From Cryptomeria japonica (lineage: Eukaryota > Streptophyta > Pinopsida > Cupressales > Cupressaceae): a DNA stretch of 64,000 nt. The position numbers and the translations under genes were made by a program. Positions within the stretch are counted from its first letter, which is position 1. Each line of letters opens with the position of its first letter. Below are positions 42,880 to 54,550 of the stretch, one piece after another. The notes under the pieces were generated by a model. It saw only the letters and a list, made by a program, of their open reading frames with translations, had not been told where the DNA came from and did not search any database. The stretch lies in the NCBI RefSeq assembly GCF_030272615.1, contig NC_081413.1, positions 609,285,209 to 609,349,208 of the forward strand, written 5' to 3'.

Positions 42880-43585
42880 AATTTTTGTTATGAAATTCTA
42901 ATCCTCTTCCCCATTCTCCACTATCAAATACGGTTTCAATTGTTCTTCACATTGGCTAACAACCATTTCAGCTATTTGCTACTGATAAGGAATTTTGGTC
43001 ATCCTTCCTCACTTTAGACAATAAAATTGATAAGAGTAGATGGGGTATGCTATTACTCTCATTTACCATCAAAGACATAATTTTTTGCATGCTTGTTATA
43101 ATGTTATCAACATGAACATTTTTTACAATAGCATAGAAATATTTGAATATTTGGAGTATTGAATCATCATAGTCAAGATCAAGCATCACTACACAAGCTC
43201 TAATCTTAGAAACAATTTCTAGAAGTCTTACTCTTTTACCAAATTAAGAATATCTAGTACCATCCAAACCATGGAAACTCTCTACAATCAGCTGAAATAC
43301 TTAATTCATTTCGTCACCATTGTATGGAATTTCAAGAGCAGTAATTCTTGTAAGTTCACTAATACAAGAAGTGATTGCAACTCTTACTTCTTCATTAGGA
43401 TATCTCATAAGCTCAGGATTAACCAACAAATTCACAGTCGGAGCCATAGAAATTTTCATCTTCGTAGAATCAAGATGATCTATCATTGATAAATCACTCT
43501 CCACTGTATCCAAAATACATAGTAAATCATCCTTTGATAGAGGCAGGTGTTCAAGTTTCTTTCTTTCACTAAAAAACATTTGCAT
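42880..43585 (-). pseudogene. PDS5: PDS5-like cohesin cofactor fragment, intron-less
   Basis: Minus-strand text reads LSKDDLLCILDTVESDLSMI, NEEVRVAITSCISELTRITA, PYNGDEM, a stop, then VFQLIVESFHGL, RLLEIVSKIRACVVMLDLDY, IFKYFYAIVKNVH, ITSMQKIMSLMVNES and LLSILLSKVRKD. This is the N-terminal HEAT-repeat region (roughly residues 20-220) of plant PDS5 proteins, which regulate sister-chromatid cohesion. It is continuous over 700 bp without introns and broken by three stops, so it is a processed or transduced copy. It lies about 100 bp downstream of a primer-binding site, which places it in the body of element K. Confidence 0.75.
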
Positions 43586-43687
43586 TCATTGTTAGCTTCC
43601 AAATTGACATGCAAGTGCTGATCACTAACATGTGATTGAAGAATTTGTAATAAGGGTTAACTTCCCTACATGGTGGCAAGATCACCA

Positions 43688-43700
43688 ACTTTGATACCAC
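43688..43700 (-). other. Primer-binding site of element K
   Basis: On the minus strand GTGGTATCAAAGT follows an LTR end ...GGTGTATATTATA, the same layout as element A (ATTACA, then GTGGTATCAGAGC). Met-tRNA type with one mismatch. Confidence 0.65.
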
Positions 43701-43913
43701 TATAATATACACCCCTAAATTTATTTATTTTTTTAAAAATTGCAACTAAAAATCAAATTACAGTGCAATATCTGTTCACTTTTTGTTCACCAAGTTCCCA
43801 ATATGGTTAAGGTGAGAGCATACAATGAAAGGATCAACATTGCAAATTAAATTGCAATAGCTAAAAGAAGCACTAGGTGGCAAGCCAACCAATACCACTT
43901 ATTCAGTGGAGTG

Positions 43914-44256
43914 TATTTACCGCTACAAATGATAAATTAAATACAGGAAATAATAATGTACATGACAATGCATACCATACATGGTAGTAAAATATATCTT
44001 TATTTGCACATGCAATTATTAGAGAGAAGAAGACCAGAGATGGTCGACAAAATTACAATTCACCCGACCATACCGTACTACTTTCCTTAGCAGTACACAA
44101 CATATTTAAAGGACTCAATGGTTACTAAGAGGTACACAATCGTCAACCGACACATTAACTCCCCGAGAGTGACAACCCACTTAATACAAACAATTAATAC
44201 ATTGGCAAATAACAAATTTTATCAAACATAATGATAGGCATTTTATGCCAACAACA
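43914..44256 (-). repeat. B2 3' LTR
   Basis: 343 bp. The expected CA terminus on the minus strand reads TA at 43914-43915. The polypurine tract CTTTTGGGGGGGGATGA (minus strand) adjoins at 44257. Confidence 0.9.
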
Positions 44257-44609
44257 TCATCCCCCCCCAAAAGAAAAAGTTGTCTTCCAAACGACAAATA
44301 AACATCAAGTAATATCTGGAAAGACTAATGAGAAGAGTCTAGGCAAGGACTTGTACTGAACAACCCCAACTTGTAGTGTACCTGCCAAATCAAATAGGAG
44401 TTTGGGGGCAATGCCTCCAACGGGGTCAAGGGGCAGCACCCCTGCCACCAACACCAAATTACAACCTTCAAAACCACATGGAATTCCATGGCGCACATGA
44501 TTTTCGTGATTTTTAAGATGCCAAAAACATTGTTGATGAAAACAAAAAATAGAGATTTCGCTCCTACCACATGCTTCTGACCATGACAACTCGCTTCACC
44601 TCAAGTACG

Positions 44610-45830
44610 GCCTCATATGCATCAAGACGGTCTGATACAAATTATATATGGTCTAAAACATAACATGTACAGTCTTCTCTTCGCCATGTATGGCCTGCAC
44701 ACCTATGTGCCTGTACGGTTCAATGGCTGACCCGTACGACCAAATCTGGATGCACTCTTTGTAGGGCTTGATGCTCCTCACGTACGGTTTTGTACGACTT
44801 GATCCCGTTGACGTACAGACCACCTTCCACCCATGCCCGTGTCTGTACGACTATGTTCATGTGCAGGTTGATGGTGCTCATGTATGGCCACCCACTCATC
44901 TTGTACGAGTTCTCCCACCCTCCTGTCTTCCATACAATTTGCGTGTAGCACCTCCTCACTCATACGACTTGGCCTATGTCCCAACCATCTTTGTTTCAAC
45001 TATACAGTGTGTTCAGCTTCTGTGATTTGTTGGGCATGGCTTGGGTTCTCAGCTTCATGCGGTATCAACCCCTCTTTCACATCAAACAACCCTTTTGCAT
45101 CAGACTGTACGGTATAGCCTACGACGTACAATGGCAATTTACTCTCCACTCCTGTGGGCCTACGGTCAGTGTACTCTCGGCTCCTATATGCCGCACGGTC
45201 AACTCACTCTCACCTCCTGTGGGCCATATGGTCAACTTATTCTCGGTAGCCTCCAACTCTAGTTTCCGTACAGTTGACTTACTCCCATCAGCATCCAAAT
45301 CTGATTTTCATACGGTCGACTTACTCTCGGCAGCCTCCAACTCTGGTTTCCTTACAGTCAACTTACTTCCACCACCTTCCAACTTTGATTTTTGTGCATT
45401 CAACTTACTCCTGTTGATACCGTACAACGTACGGTCTGCTATGTGCCCATGTCGTGCAGTGCGAATTTTTCTTCCCAACCATGCAGTATGAATTTCACCC
45501 CCTGTTCATGCGACGTAGGGCAATATATGCTTTCTTACTTCCCTTTCATATGGTGTAATGTTCTCATATGGTCTTGACACTTTTTCCCCGTATTGGCTTG
45601 ACGATTCCTCACCCATCCCATACGGCCATTCTTTGTACACGGCATACAACTTCAACTCATACGGTTTCCCTTCATTCGGCATTTTGATGTTGCTTATGTA
45701 CAGTCTTCCCTTCTCTCGTCCATACAACTCACCTCCACTCATACAACTTCCTCCAACTTCTCTTCTCCTTCTCATAGAGCCTAACCCCATACAATTTCCT
45801 TGAGCCTGTTCCTATACATAATGTTCGGAC
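44610..45830. repeat. CCGTACGG-type palindrome cluster in B2
   Basis: Dozens of CGTACGG, CATACGG, CCGTACG and one-base variants over about 1.2 kb, corresponding to 8740-9620 in B1. Many copies have decayed by C-to-T or G-to-A (CATACG, TATACA). Confidence 0.65.
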
Positions 45831-46700
45831 TTGGCCTGTGTATGGACTTTGCACTTCCTCAATTTTGCCAATTTGTAGCATGTTACAATCGAGGTGGAAG
45901 ACTTCGTAATCCTCCGTGTGCCAATGAAATAATCCGTTCAAAAAACTCTTCTCATCTTCAGAGCAATCTTCCAGTTCAAGCAACCCTTCATCATTAGGTT
46001 CCATAGTTTCCCATCCTTCCTCCATCCCAAAATCTCCACCCTCGGACTCTAAGTCGAAGGATGCCAATTCATCACTCACCACTTGGTTCCTCAAGTCGAT
46101 GACGTGCTTCCTCCCATCATTCTCGATCGAGTGTGTTCTGCTTCCAATTGTGATTTGCCTTGGCAGTAATCAACCATCCCCTCCCAAGGAGTGCGTCGTA
46201 TGCCTTCTTCTGTAACAAGATGACTACAAAGTCCAAGAAAAAATGTTGTGTCCCAATCATTACTTTTTGTGCCATCAATGTTCCCAACGGGTGGATGTTG
46301 TGTTGGTCGGCACCTACCAAGTGGAAGGTTGGCGGCCTAAGCATCAGCTTCCCCAGACATTTCCAAGCGTCTTCTGGCAGTACATTTACTCCCAAGCCTC
46401 CATCGACAATGGTGTTTGTCAACTTCTTCCCCATTATTTCCATCTTGACGATCGTTAGCTTCCTCTCGATGCTCACCGTCAGCAACATTGGATCACTAGC
46501 CTCATTTCCTTTGAGTGGTGGTTTTCTCGTCAGTTCCTCTTGTGGCTTAGATTGTTTTTGGATGACTGTGTTATCACTAACTATGCTGGCAATTTCCATT
46601 CTCAATTGCAGCATAGTTTGAAGAAGGTTTGCCACCTTGATGGGTATGGTTGTTTGTAGCACCTGCCAGACTATGTCCTTCTCTGACTCTCGCAATGATG
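45729..46700 (-). pseudogene. B2 protease and acidic tail
   Basis: Frame 46788-46117 contains the charged gag-protease linker (KVEQVLAKERVTSNGTAG), then TIVDGGLGVNVLPEDAWKCL with the active-site Asp, and KAYDALLGRGWLITAKANHN. A frameshift near 46117 moves to the acidic tail (46094-45729: EGGDFGMEEGWETMEPNDEG, LEDCSEDEKSFLNGLFHW), matching B1. The paired copies show that the tail is a real part of the polyprotein. Confidence 0.75.
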
Positions 46701-46787
46701 TACCTGCAGTTCCATTAGAGGTTACTCGTTCCTTCGCCAGCACTTGTTCTACTTTGGCTCTAGCTTCTCGGAGATGTTCCTTCTCCA

Positions 46788-47300
46788 TATAAGCATCTAG
46801 TTACATCACCTTCTTCATCTGTGCTCTCATGATTGCAAAAACTGCGTCCTCTTGTTCCTCCACATCCATCATATTAATACCCTTTTGCTTCAGGCAATTG
46901 GTGTCTTCATGGTCACTTGGTCCACACCATTTGCACAATAATTGTATGTGGTCTTTCTTGTTATGGCACTCTCTCGCAAAGTGTCTCCATTCGCTACATT
47001 GTTGGCACTATATGATAGGACATCCTCTAGAGTCATATTGTATTTGGTTTCACCCTTGTTGATTTCCATTGGCACCACACGATACATTTTGCGGTTTCAA
47101 TGGCCTAGACTCTCCCTGTGTGAGGAGTACTTGCGTACTTCTAGTCTTCAAATTATATGGACACTCCTTTATTGAATGACCCATCACCTAGAAAATCTCA
47201 CAAAACATCTTTTTAGGACAATTATGTCTCGTGTGTCCCTCAATTTTGCACTCAGTACACCATAGTTCATTACTTTCTTCCATAGTTCATTACTTTCTTT
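46788..47300 (-). pseudogene. B2 zinc-knuckle region
   Basis: Minus-strand text carries CTECKIEGHTRHNC (Cys-X2-Cys-X4-His-X4-Cys) and CEIFQVMGHSIKEC (second Cys changed to Phe). A further pair follows near 46880-47010 (CQQCSEWRHFAREC, CKWCGPSDHEDTNC). Four knuckles in one gag is more than usual. A 20-bp tandem duplication (47261-47280 = 47281-47300), absent from B1, shifts the frame. Confidence 0.7.
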
Positions 47301-47950
47301 ATTGGTTCCCTTCTCGGCCTTCAATTCTTTCATCATTCTCAACATATCCCATTGAAGGGCCTGCACGGTTTTGGATTTTTCATCACTACTACCTTCGGTT
47401 CTCTCGTCATCAGTCTTCCTCTTCTCTTGGGAGGATGTTTTGTTTTCACTCTCGATGTCCATCACCCGATTGTAGGCATCGGCGTACGAGGACGGAGGCA
47501 CTACTTTCATCTTCTTGCGCAACAAAGGAATCAATCCCTCAATGAACCACCTCTTCTTCAACCTGTCGGCTAGTTGGTTCTCCATCTTGTTCAATAGTTC
47601 TTTGAGCCTACGATTGTAAGCCCGTACACTCTCACTTTTCCGTTACTTGGTATTGTAGATTTCAGCTACAATCTCGTTGTCATCCCTCAGGAGTTTGAAT
47701 TCCTTCTTGAACGCCTTCTTTAGATCAGTCCATCCTGCCTTGTGCTTAGCGTCGAGGTCTGTGTACCAATCAATGGCAATCCCCTAAAGGGTGGCAGGAA
47801 ATGCCTTCAGCTAGTAGTCCTTGTCATCTTGGCCATTTGCCTCTCATATCGTTATACATGTCTTGCAATGGTGTACGAGGTCCTCGGATCCATCCCCTAT
47901 GAACTTCGGGAGTTTCTACTTCTCCTAGGTGTTCATAATTGTTTTCACTC
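47184..47950 (-). pseudogene. B2 gag core
   Basis: Gag domain like B1: MNKMENQLADRLKKRWFIEG, LIPLLRKKMKVVPPSSYADA and the Ser/Glu linker TEGSSDEKSKT are open from 47594. The N-terminal part (47600-47950) is recognisable but broken by stops. Confidence 0.75.
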
Positions 47951-47983
47951 AAGAGGTACCATGTTTATTCACCTTGTGTGCCG

Positions 47984-48235
47984 AACCTGGGTGGATTGTT
48001 TCAACCACTATGTTTCAGTGCTTTCCCTGTACTCTCGGCCATGCAGGCATCCTCTACACATCCACCTTCAGCGTCCCCAACACTCTGAGTACTTCCAGGT
48101 GTGCTAAACCTGGGTGGATTGTTCCAATCGCTACACTCCAGTGCTTTCTTGCACTCTTGGCCATGCACGCTTCCTCTACACGTCCACCTCCAGCGTCCCA
48201 ACACTTCGGGTACTTCCAAGCTCTGACTCGTCCCT
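47984..48235. repeat. Leader tandem duplication of B2
   Basis: Two copies of about 125 bp matching those at 24296-24548 in B1. Confidence 0.75.
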
Positions 48236-48377
48236 ATGCTCCCTCCGACCAAGTATCGACGGATCACCTAATCGCTTGGTCTTGACCACCCTGTGGCCTC
48301 TTCTCACCTTTAATGGGGTCTATGAGCATGAATCACTCAAGGCTGACCCAATTTCTTTTAAGGCAACGACACCAAAA

Positions 48378-48726
48378 TGTTTACCGCTACAACTGATAAA
48401 TTAAATATAGGAAATAATAATGTACACGACAATGCATGCCAGACATGGCAGTAAAATATATCTTTATTCACACATGCAATTATTACAGAGATGAAGACCA
48501 AAGATGGTTGGCCAAGAATTACAATTCACCCGACTATACCGTACTGCTTTCCTTGGTGGTACACAACATATTTAAAGGACCCGATGGTTACTGAGAGGTA
48601 CACAACTGTCAACCAACTGACACATTAACTACCCGAGAGTGACAACCCACTTAATACAAACAATTAATACATTGGCAGATAACAAATATTATCAAACATA
48701 ACGATAGGCATTTTATGCCGACTACA
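48378..48726 (-). repeat. B2 5' LTR
   Basis: 349 bp; the primer-binding site TTTTGGTGTCGTTGC (minus strand) adjoins at 48363-48377. Confidence 0.9.
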
Positions 48727-48990
48727 TAGTGCATATACAATACTAGAAATTAAAATGTTCAAAATATCAAATTAATTTGCAATAGCTAAAAGAAAAGCAC
48801 TAGGCCGCAAGCCAAGCAATACCCCTCATTCAGTGGAGTGCATATATAGTACTAGAAATTAAAAGGTTTTTTCCACTTATTCAGTAGTGAGCAAAAAGGG
48901 TACATCCACTTATTAGTGGGAAAGCATATGAGCACTTCCGCTTAATTAGTGGGAAATCTTATACAAAATAACCACTTATTTATTGGGGTG
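48727..48990. repeat. CCACTTATTAGTGG hairpin motifs in the K LTR
   Basis: A roughly 110-bp unit occurs twice (its first copy is split by B2: 43856-43913 plus 48727-48778; the second is 48779-48870). It is followed by short copies of CCACTTATTxAGTGGG near 48877, 48910, 48938 and 48972. The arms CCACT and AGTGG pair. Confidence 0.65.
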
Positions 48991-50607
48991 AGTACATCAA
49001 CAATAATAAGAATTAAATCCACTGGCGGTACTACCATCTAGTGTTTACAATATTGAATGCATAGAAAGATAAATCTTTGACAATATAACCATCCAAAGAT
49101 TACAAGATTAGTTCATATGCAATATAAACTTTGAATGACTGCTGATATGAAATGCTGGTATAAACAAATTGTTGTAACACCCCTCAATAGTGTCAAGTAA
49201 CAAGTACCCAACAACCCAACTATGAAATAACAATATGATACCTTGAATGGATGAATAAGAAGGCTAGTGCAAGTCTGAAAATGCACTGAAACACACTGCA
49301 ACAGGTATGTACAGCCAAAATAACTGCCCAAAAATCTCACCAACACACACCTAACACATCCAATTTGAACATAAACAGGAATACCACCTCAAAATGCACC
49401 CAAATGTCACCACAACTCCTAGGAAAGAGGGTATAACAATCTGATAATTGAGTTTCATGCAGGTACACATCTATCAAAACACTGGTACAACAGGTACAAC
49501 ACCATAAATGTCTTCATTATCTTCACAAAAACATAAATCACAATGCCCAATACCTTGGAAAGTGACTAGTAGGTCTTGGCACCTCCAAACAGCATGAACC
49601 AAGACCAAAACCCTAGGTACTTTTCTCCCAACAAGTCTCACGCACCTCCATAGGCAAGGTACAACTAGCAAGAATATGGTACGACCTGCTTCTTTAGCAA
49701 TAACTCTCCTCAATATTGTATGGATTGCAGGTTAGAAGATAGTTGATTCCAAACAACAATATATGAAAACCAAACACTAGAAAATTATACCATCCAAAGC
49801 AACCAGCAAAGAGTTACAGACTACAGGCAAGTTGTGCTACCTTCCTTATCTCCAAAAATTCACCTAGAAAAACTCAAATCATTAAATAGAGCCAATGATC
49901 CAAAAATGAGCTCAAAACACTGCAAAAATATTCATATTTGCAACCCCAAACTAAAACTTCAATTTGAAGCACAATGGTGACCTCTGTTTGAAACCACTCA
50001 GCTAAGGGATTTTTGTCTCCAAACCCAGCAACTCCAAAGTCTTTTCGTCCTCAATTATATTTGGAAGAACGCAGGTTCTCTCTAACAGCATAGCAATATA
50101 ATATTATTTTTCATGTGCAAAGTCCCCCAAGCCTAGACATCCAACTTAAAACACATCTTGATACCTTTCCAATGATCTATTACACTGTGTTGTTCTTCTA
50201 CTATTTCCAACATTAAACAACATAAGTGAATTAATTAAATAATAGCTCAAATTCAATAGCTCACCCAAGTTGCAAAAAGTATCCAAATGACATAATTATG
50301 TAATTTTGATCATACTAGAGTGATATTGGGTCATAGGATGATGAACCAAAGCAACTAGGGGACTTACTAAAAATAGCCTGCTCCTCCAAGAAGTGTGGAG
50401 AGCTCTCATAAGATTAAAAACTGACTCTGAAATGATCAATAGGCTTACCAAGGCCAACTAAGCTCACTGCCAACATCTCTACAAGACACGTCTTGAGCAC
50501 TTCAAGAACTTTGGAATTCTCCCCAACTCACCAAGTAGCTTACGAGAAAACTTGGAAATTGGGCTAATTGCTCATAAATCAGTTTTGCTCAAAATGGGGA
50601 CATTACA

Positions 50608-51834
50608 TTTTGTTCTCTCTTCTGCCTCGTCTGCTGTGAATTTTGCATTTGGGACGGGGAAAAAGTGAGTCCAACTAACAAAACTTAAAAACCATGGACT
50701 TTTTCTAAACCAAAATGCCATAAAAAACATTAGCACCAAACCCTTAGGATAAGTGGAAACAACACAGGAACAATCATTTTTTTTTTAAATGGAGAGCAGA
50801 GACTTTTTAATTATATGCTTATAATTGCAGTAAACAAATAAAACTGTACCCTTCGAAACCACCATAACAAATAAAAACACTACCCTTCAAAATCATACTT
50901 TAAACTCTAGTTTGTGATGTACTTCAATACAAGTCACCACTTCATGCAAGTGCATATGTTTATAAGATTGACAACATTTACCACTGTTGAAAATACCTCA
51001 GTTAATGTTAAATCTATGAATAAACACATTACAAGTGATCTGATTAATATTTCCCTGCCAAGACACTAATGTTTTCCTTATGCACAGGAATGACATCAAT
51101 GCAGATTTAGTAAAACAAAGGCAGAATTTTTTAATCAAGCTTGACTAGCTTTGACTTTTAATGTTACTGCAAATAAATATTCTGAAAGCTGAAGTAACTA
51201 CAAGGTCATTATTTATAATTTTTGACTTTAGGTTTATGTCATCGATCATGATGATACCCTTTTCTTCTTTCGTACCCTTGTTGGATATCTTTATGGGTCT
51301 GTTCTGAGACTTTTATCTATTTCTTGATAATGCCATTACTGGATTTATGATCAATTTAAAGTTGTTCTAGGCCATAACATGCTCATATTCCTTGGTTTTG
51401 TGGAGATGTCTATTTTTCCTTTAGGATTTCGTGAAATTCATACATTAACATGATGGTGCTTCAAGGTAGCATCTTGGATCCAAAATTTTGAGCCTCTTAT
51501 ATATTGTGAAAGGACCTTGCAATTTAAATATTTTGTGGTTCATATAACTTTATCAAGATTATCACCTATCATATAAAGTATTGCTGATATTCTTAAGATA
51601 AAAAAAATAGTTTTTAGATTTGAGAATTGGTATGATAACATAGCCAATTGATTTTTAAAATAGGTAATGATTTAAAAAAACCACAAAAATGGACTCCTCT
51701 ATCTCAGAGACCTTTTCAAACATAGATAATCAAGGGCTCATGCATTGTTTACAGAGATGGTTATAGTAGGTAAATATAAGAAAAATAAGAAATTAGACTA
51801 GATATAATGTCTTTGGCAATGCGTTAGCTCAAAT
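50608..51834. other. Intron sequence, no gene seen
   Basis: AT-rich with homopolymer runs; no ORF, terminus or repeat recognised. Confidence 0.5.
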
Positions 51835-52330
51835 CCACTAATTTTTTTTTGCAATCACTCAAATCCTAGATCTTTCTGATCACCAAGTTCCCAATGTGGG
51901 CAAGGTGAGAGCATATGAAAACTAACATGAGGACAATTGTATTAAACGACTAGATATTGACAGCTCGCTAACCAAATTACATTAAAAGTGAATTCAAAGA
52001 ATCGATCAATGCCAACATGTTAGATAGTGATATGCAAATTCCAATCAAGTCAACTTGGTTAATAACAAGCATAAATGTGTCAATGCCAAAATGGTAGACT
52101 ATATTACCCAATTTTAATACACACTAGACTGCCAGAATAAATATACTGAAAATAAAATGGATCTAGTAACCAGGATCTTACAATGGAAGTAGGGATCCGA
52201 TGGTAAACCATCCACTTATTACAATATTTAATTCTTGAAAGCAATTATTCATAAAATGATTATTTTGTAACATCTAAAGGGCTAACAAACAAACTTACAG
52301 AAACTGATAATAAATTAATACCTCTGAAAA
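51835..52330 (-). repeat. Fragment related to the K LTR (M)
   Basis: 51895-51930 (CACCAAGTTCCCAATGTGGG, then CAAGGTGAGAGCATA) matches 43785-43820 in K, with weaker similarity before and after, including CCACTTATTACAATATT. No termini found. 52331-53439 shows no gene. Confidence 0.4.
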
Positions 52331-53439
52331 ATGTGCTGGAACCTGAAAAGACTAAAGTAAAATCCTTGAAAAATATTTAGAAGCCAAAGTCTGCAACTCA
52401 AAACTAAAAACTTAAGATAACTTGTTGCTGCTTGAACCAAATGATCTTGATAATCTAGTATAGCCCAAACTTTGACAGAAACTACCTCAAAAAATCTCCA
52501 TAACCAGCTACGATCAGCATTAACTTGCTGTTTGGTGGTAGAGATACAAGAATGGTCCAGCAATGACTAGAGCGGCAGCCTTGGGAGAGGATTTGCCACT
52601 TTCCAAACATGTATGGATGACTCCAACTTGCACACCACTCTATAAATGGGTGATCAGACATTAAACTCCAACATTTGCCACTTTTCCAATGACTCAAACT
52701 CAATATGCAGTCACCAGTGATTAATAAATGTCTCCTTGCAGAAAGTGTTGTGCTATAGGGTATGGTATGGCTTCCACAAAATCTTATGAATGCAGTGATC
52801 AAATATGAGAAAACATGCAATACACTGAATAGTATGGACTAGGAAAGGATATGTAAATGGCTGCAAATAGACCTCAAGAGCCGGTTTCCATAATTTCTAA
52901 GTTGAAGGGCAGCTATTATTACCTTGATACAGCCAGGCACATGGAGTACAGCCAGCAAAAATGTACTGTCTGAAACAATGGTGGCTACCAGCAATTATCC
53001 AATGCTTAGCCCATTATTTTCTCCTGCGCAGATTTCAAAACACTCATGTCTGATTTGAATAGGACAGGACCTAGGGAAAACAGGCATTATGTTCTTCAGC
53101 TATCATGTGCAGGTTTTCATTTGTTTTCCTTCATCGTTGTGGTAGACCAGCTCTTTGTCTAAGTACATATGTATCTTTGGTTACTTCTAAGGTAGTCTAC
53201 TGCAGTAGTTATTTGCTTCTGATTTTGTCCTGGTTTCAAAGATCTCAGACTGCTAATTATATTTCCCAATATTTTACTTAGCATCATAATTATTCTGATT
53301 ATAAAAACAATCATAATGATGTCCGATTCGTAATTGCAGTCCCCTTGTGTTTTCATTAGATATCTGACTATTGAGATAGGGGTATTTTTATTGCAACTTA
53401 ATGTTGTTCTGAGAATTTTTGTCTTGTTGTATTTTACAG
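52331..53439. other. End of the 18-kb intron, no gene seen
   Basis: Short chance frames only. It ends in the acceptor TTTTACAG before the exon at 53440. Confidence 0.5.
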
Positions 53440-53547
53440 GAAGCGAGCCTAGCTATTCCACTCTTTTCTCCTGTGATTGTACCTATGGCTCAAAGTTTTG
53501 GTCCAATCCTCAGCCAGCTAACATCTTCTCCAACAATCCGTCGTGGG
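53440..53547 (+). CDS. DUF1350 family gene, internal exon d
   Basis: 108 bp, phase 0 at both ends, acceptor TTTTACAG and donor GTATTT. It encodes EASLAIPLFSPVIVPMAQSF and then GPILSQLTSSPTIRRG, directly continuing exon c in the conserved DUF1350 block. Later exons were not recognised before the right edge of the window. Open, uninterrupted codons and intact splice sites in all four exons suggest a working gene despite the surrounding repeats. Confidence 0.85.
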
Positions 53548-54252
53548 GTATTTTATTTTTAAAGAACTCTGCTTTGTTTAAATGTTTTTCTAGGTGCGCA
53601 GACAAAAAATCTTGTTTTTTCCTTGATTTCATTCATTTGTTTCATGTTGATTCAATTTTTTATCAGATTTACTAAATTTGTTGAACTAGAGTTATATTCT
53701 AAATAATATGGATAATAGTATAAGTGAGATGCATATTTATTTTCTTCTCACTCAATTTTAGTTTCTGGCTTCTACTTCAAAAAAAAAAATTGATGCTCTT
53801 TTTTATCATTTCGTCTTGAACTAATGACATAAAAGTAACCCAAAATAATACTACATTATAACACCATCTTGAATGGTGTAAAATAATGGATAATCTTCTA
53901 AAATGGAATAACTTACCAGTTGAAGAAGCATCTTGGAAAAAATTGTCTTATAGGTGTTCTCAGCTCTACAATACATAATCATAAATATATCATATTAGGT
54001 TTTGACACAACCTCTAATGTTGTAATCAACAAATCTTAATGCTTCATAGTGGCTTAAGGTTCTACCCTACAAGATTAACATTTTTTTTCGTTGTATGGAA
54101 TCTCATTTCGGGCCCACTAGCCGATTTTTAACTTGTTGCTCATTTTTCGGTCAAGGGAATTTGACAAACTTGTGTGATTTTGTGTTTAGTTGGGGCTTTT
54201 CTTGGTGACCTAAAGAGGAACGTATGCGATCTTACCGTAGACGATTTCAGAC
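53548..54252. other. Intron start, then probable 3' LTR of element E
   Basis: No gene. On the minus strand an LTR-like start TGTCTGAAATCG at 54253 follows a purine-rich ATGGAGGAGGG (54254-54264), the expected PPT/LTR junction of E. The LTR's low end was not found. Confidence 0.4.
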
Positions 54253-54550
54253 ACCCTCCTCCATAAACCAAAACTCGAGAGCTTTCAATGAGAATGGGCG
54301 ACCTCTGGTTGAATATCTTCCCCTCACAAAGGCAGACTGAAGACAAAATGGGGGGGTCTCCTGTGAAGTGAAGGGGCGAGGTGTGCATAATGCACAACAT
54401 GTAGATAAACATGTCCACAAATAAAATCCAGCTTCGCAAGATCCGGTGAGCAAATGCAAAGAAATGTTGAAACTGCAAAATAGGAAACAAACTGAAAAGA
54501 AAATGTTTTTGGTTGATGCAAGATTGCCAAGAACCAGGGATGCTCCTACA

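Larger units (their letters stand above)
43914..48726 (-). mobile_element. Element B2: gag-protease LTR retrotransposon
   Basis: 4.8 kb, two LTRs (43914-44256 and 48378-48726). Flanking 5-mers are GAGTG (43909-43913) and TAGTG (48727-48731). A nearby tandem copy of the target (48831-48870, ATTCAGTGGAGTGCATATA) shows that the original site read GAGTGCATA, so the duplication was GAGTG with one later change. Same layout as B1: PBS, duplicated leader block, gag, zinc knuckles, protease, CCGTACGG-rich tail, polypurine tract. No RT or integrase. Confidence 0.92.
43701..50607 (-). mobile_element. 5' LTR of element K (about 2.1 kb), split by B2
   Basis: On the minus strand it opens at 50607 with TGTAATGTCCCC (plus-strand GGGGACATTACA) and ends ...TATTATA at 43701 next to the primer-binding site. 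Removing B2 (43914-48726) leaves about 2.1 kb. The left and right parts are joined by a local tandem repeat that spans the B2 insertion. No matching 3' LTR was found to the left; K appears truncated before solo LTR G. An inner TGTAACACCCC at 49173 also looks like a terminus and makes the exact extent uncertain. Confidence 0.5.

Noticed and set aside
49173-50607. Separate plus-strand solo LTR (TGTAACACCCC ... GGGACATTACA)
   Set aside because: The termini look right, but the flanking 5-mers ATTGT and TTTTG do not match, and fragment M shows a similar TTGTAACA inside related sequence, so I treat it as part of the K LTR.
53594-53670. A further DUF1350 exon after TTTCTAG
   Set aside because: The translation (VRRQKILFFP and so on) does not continue the family sequence and soon meets stops.
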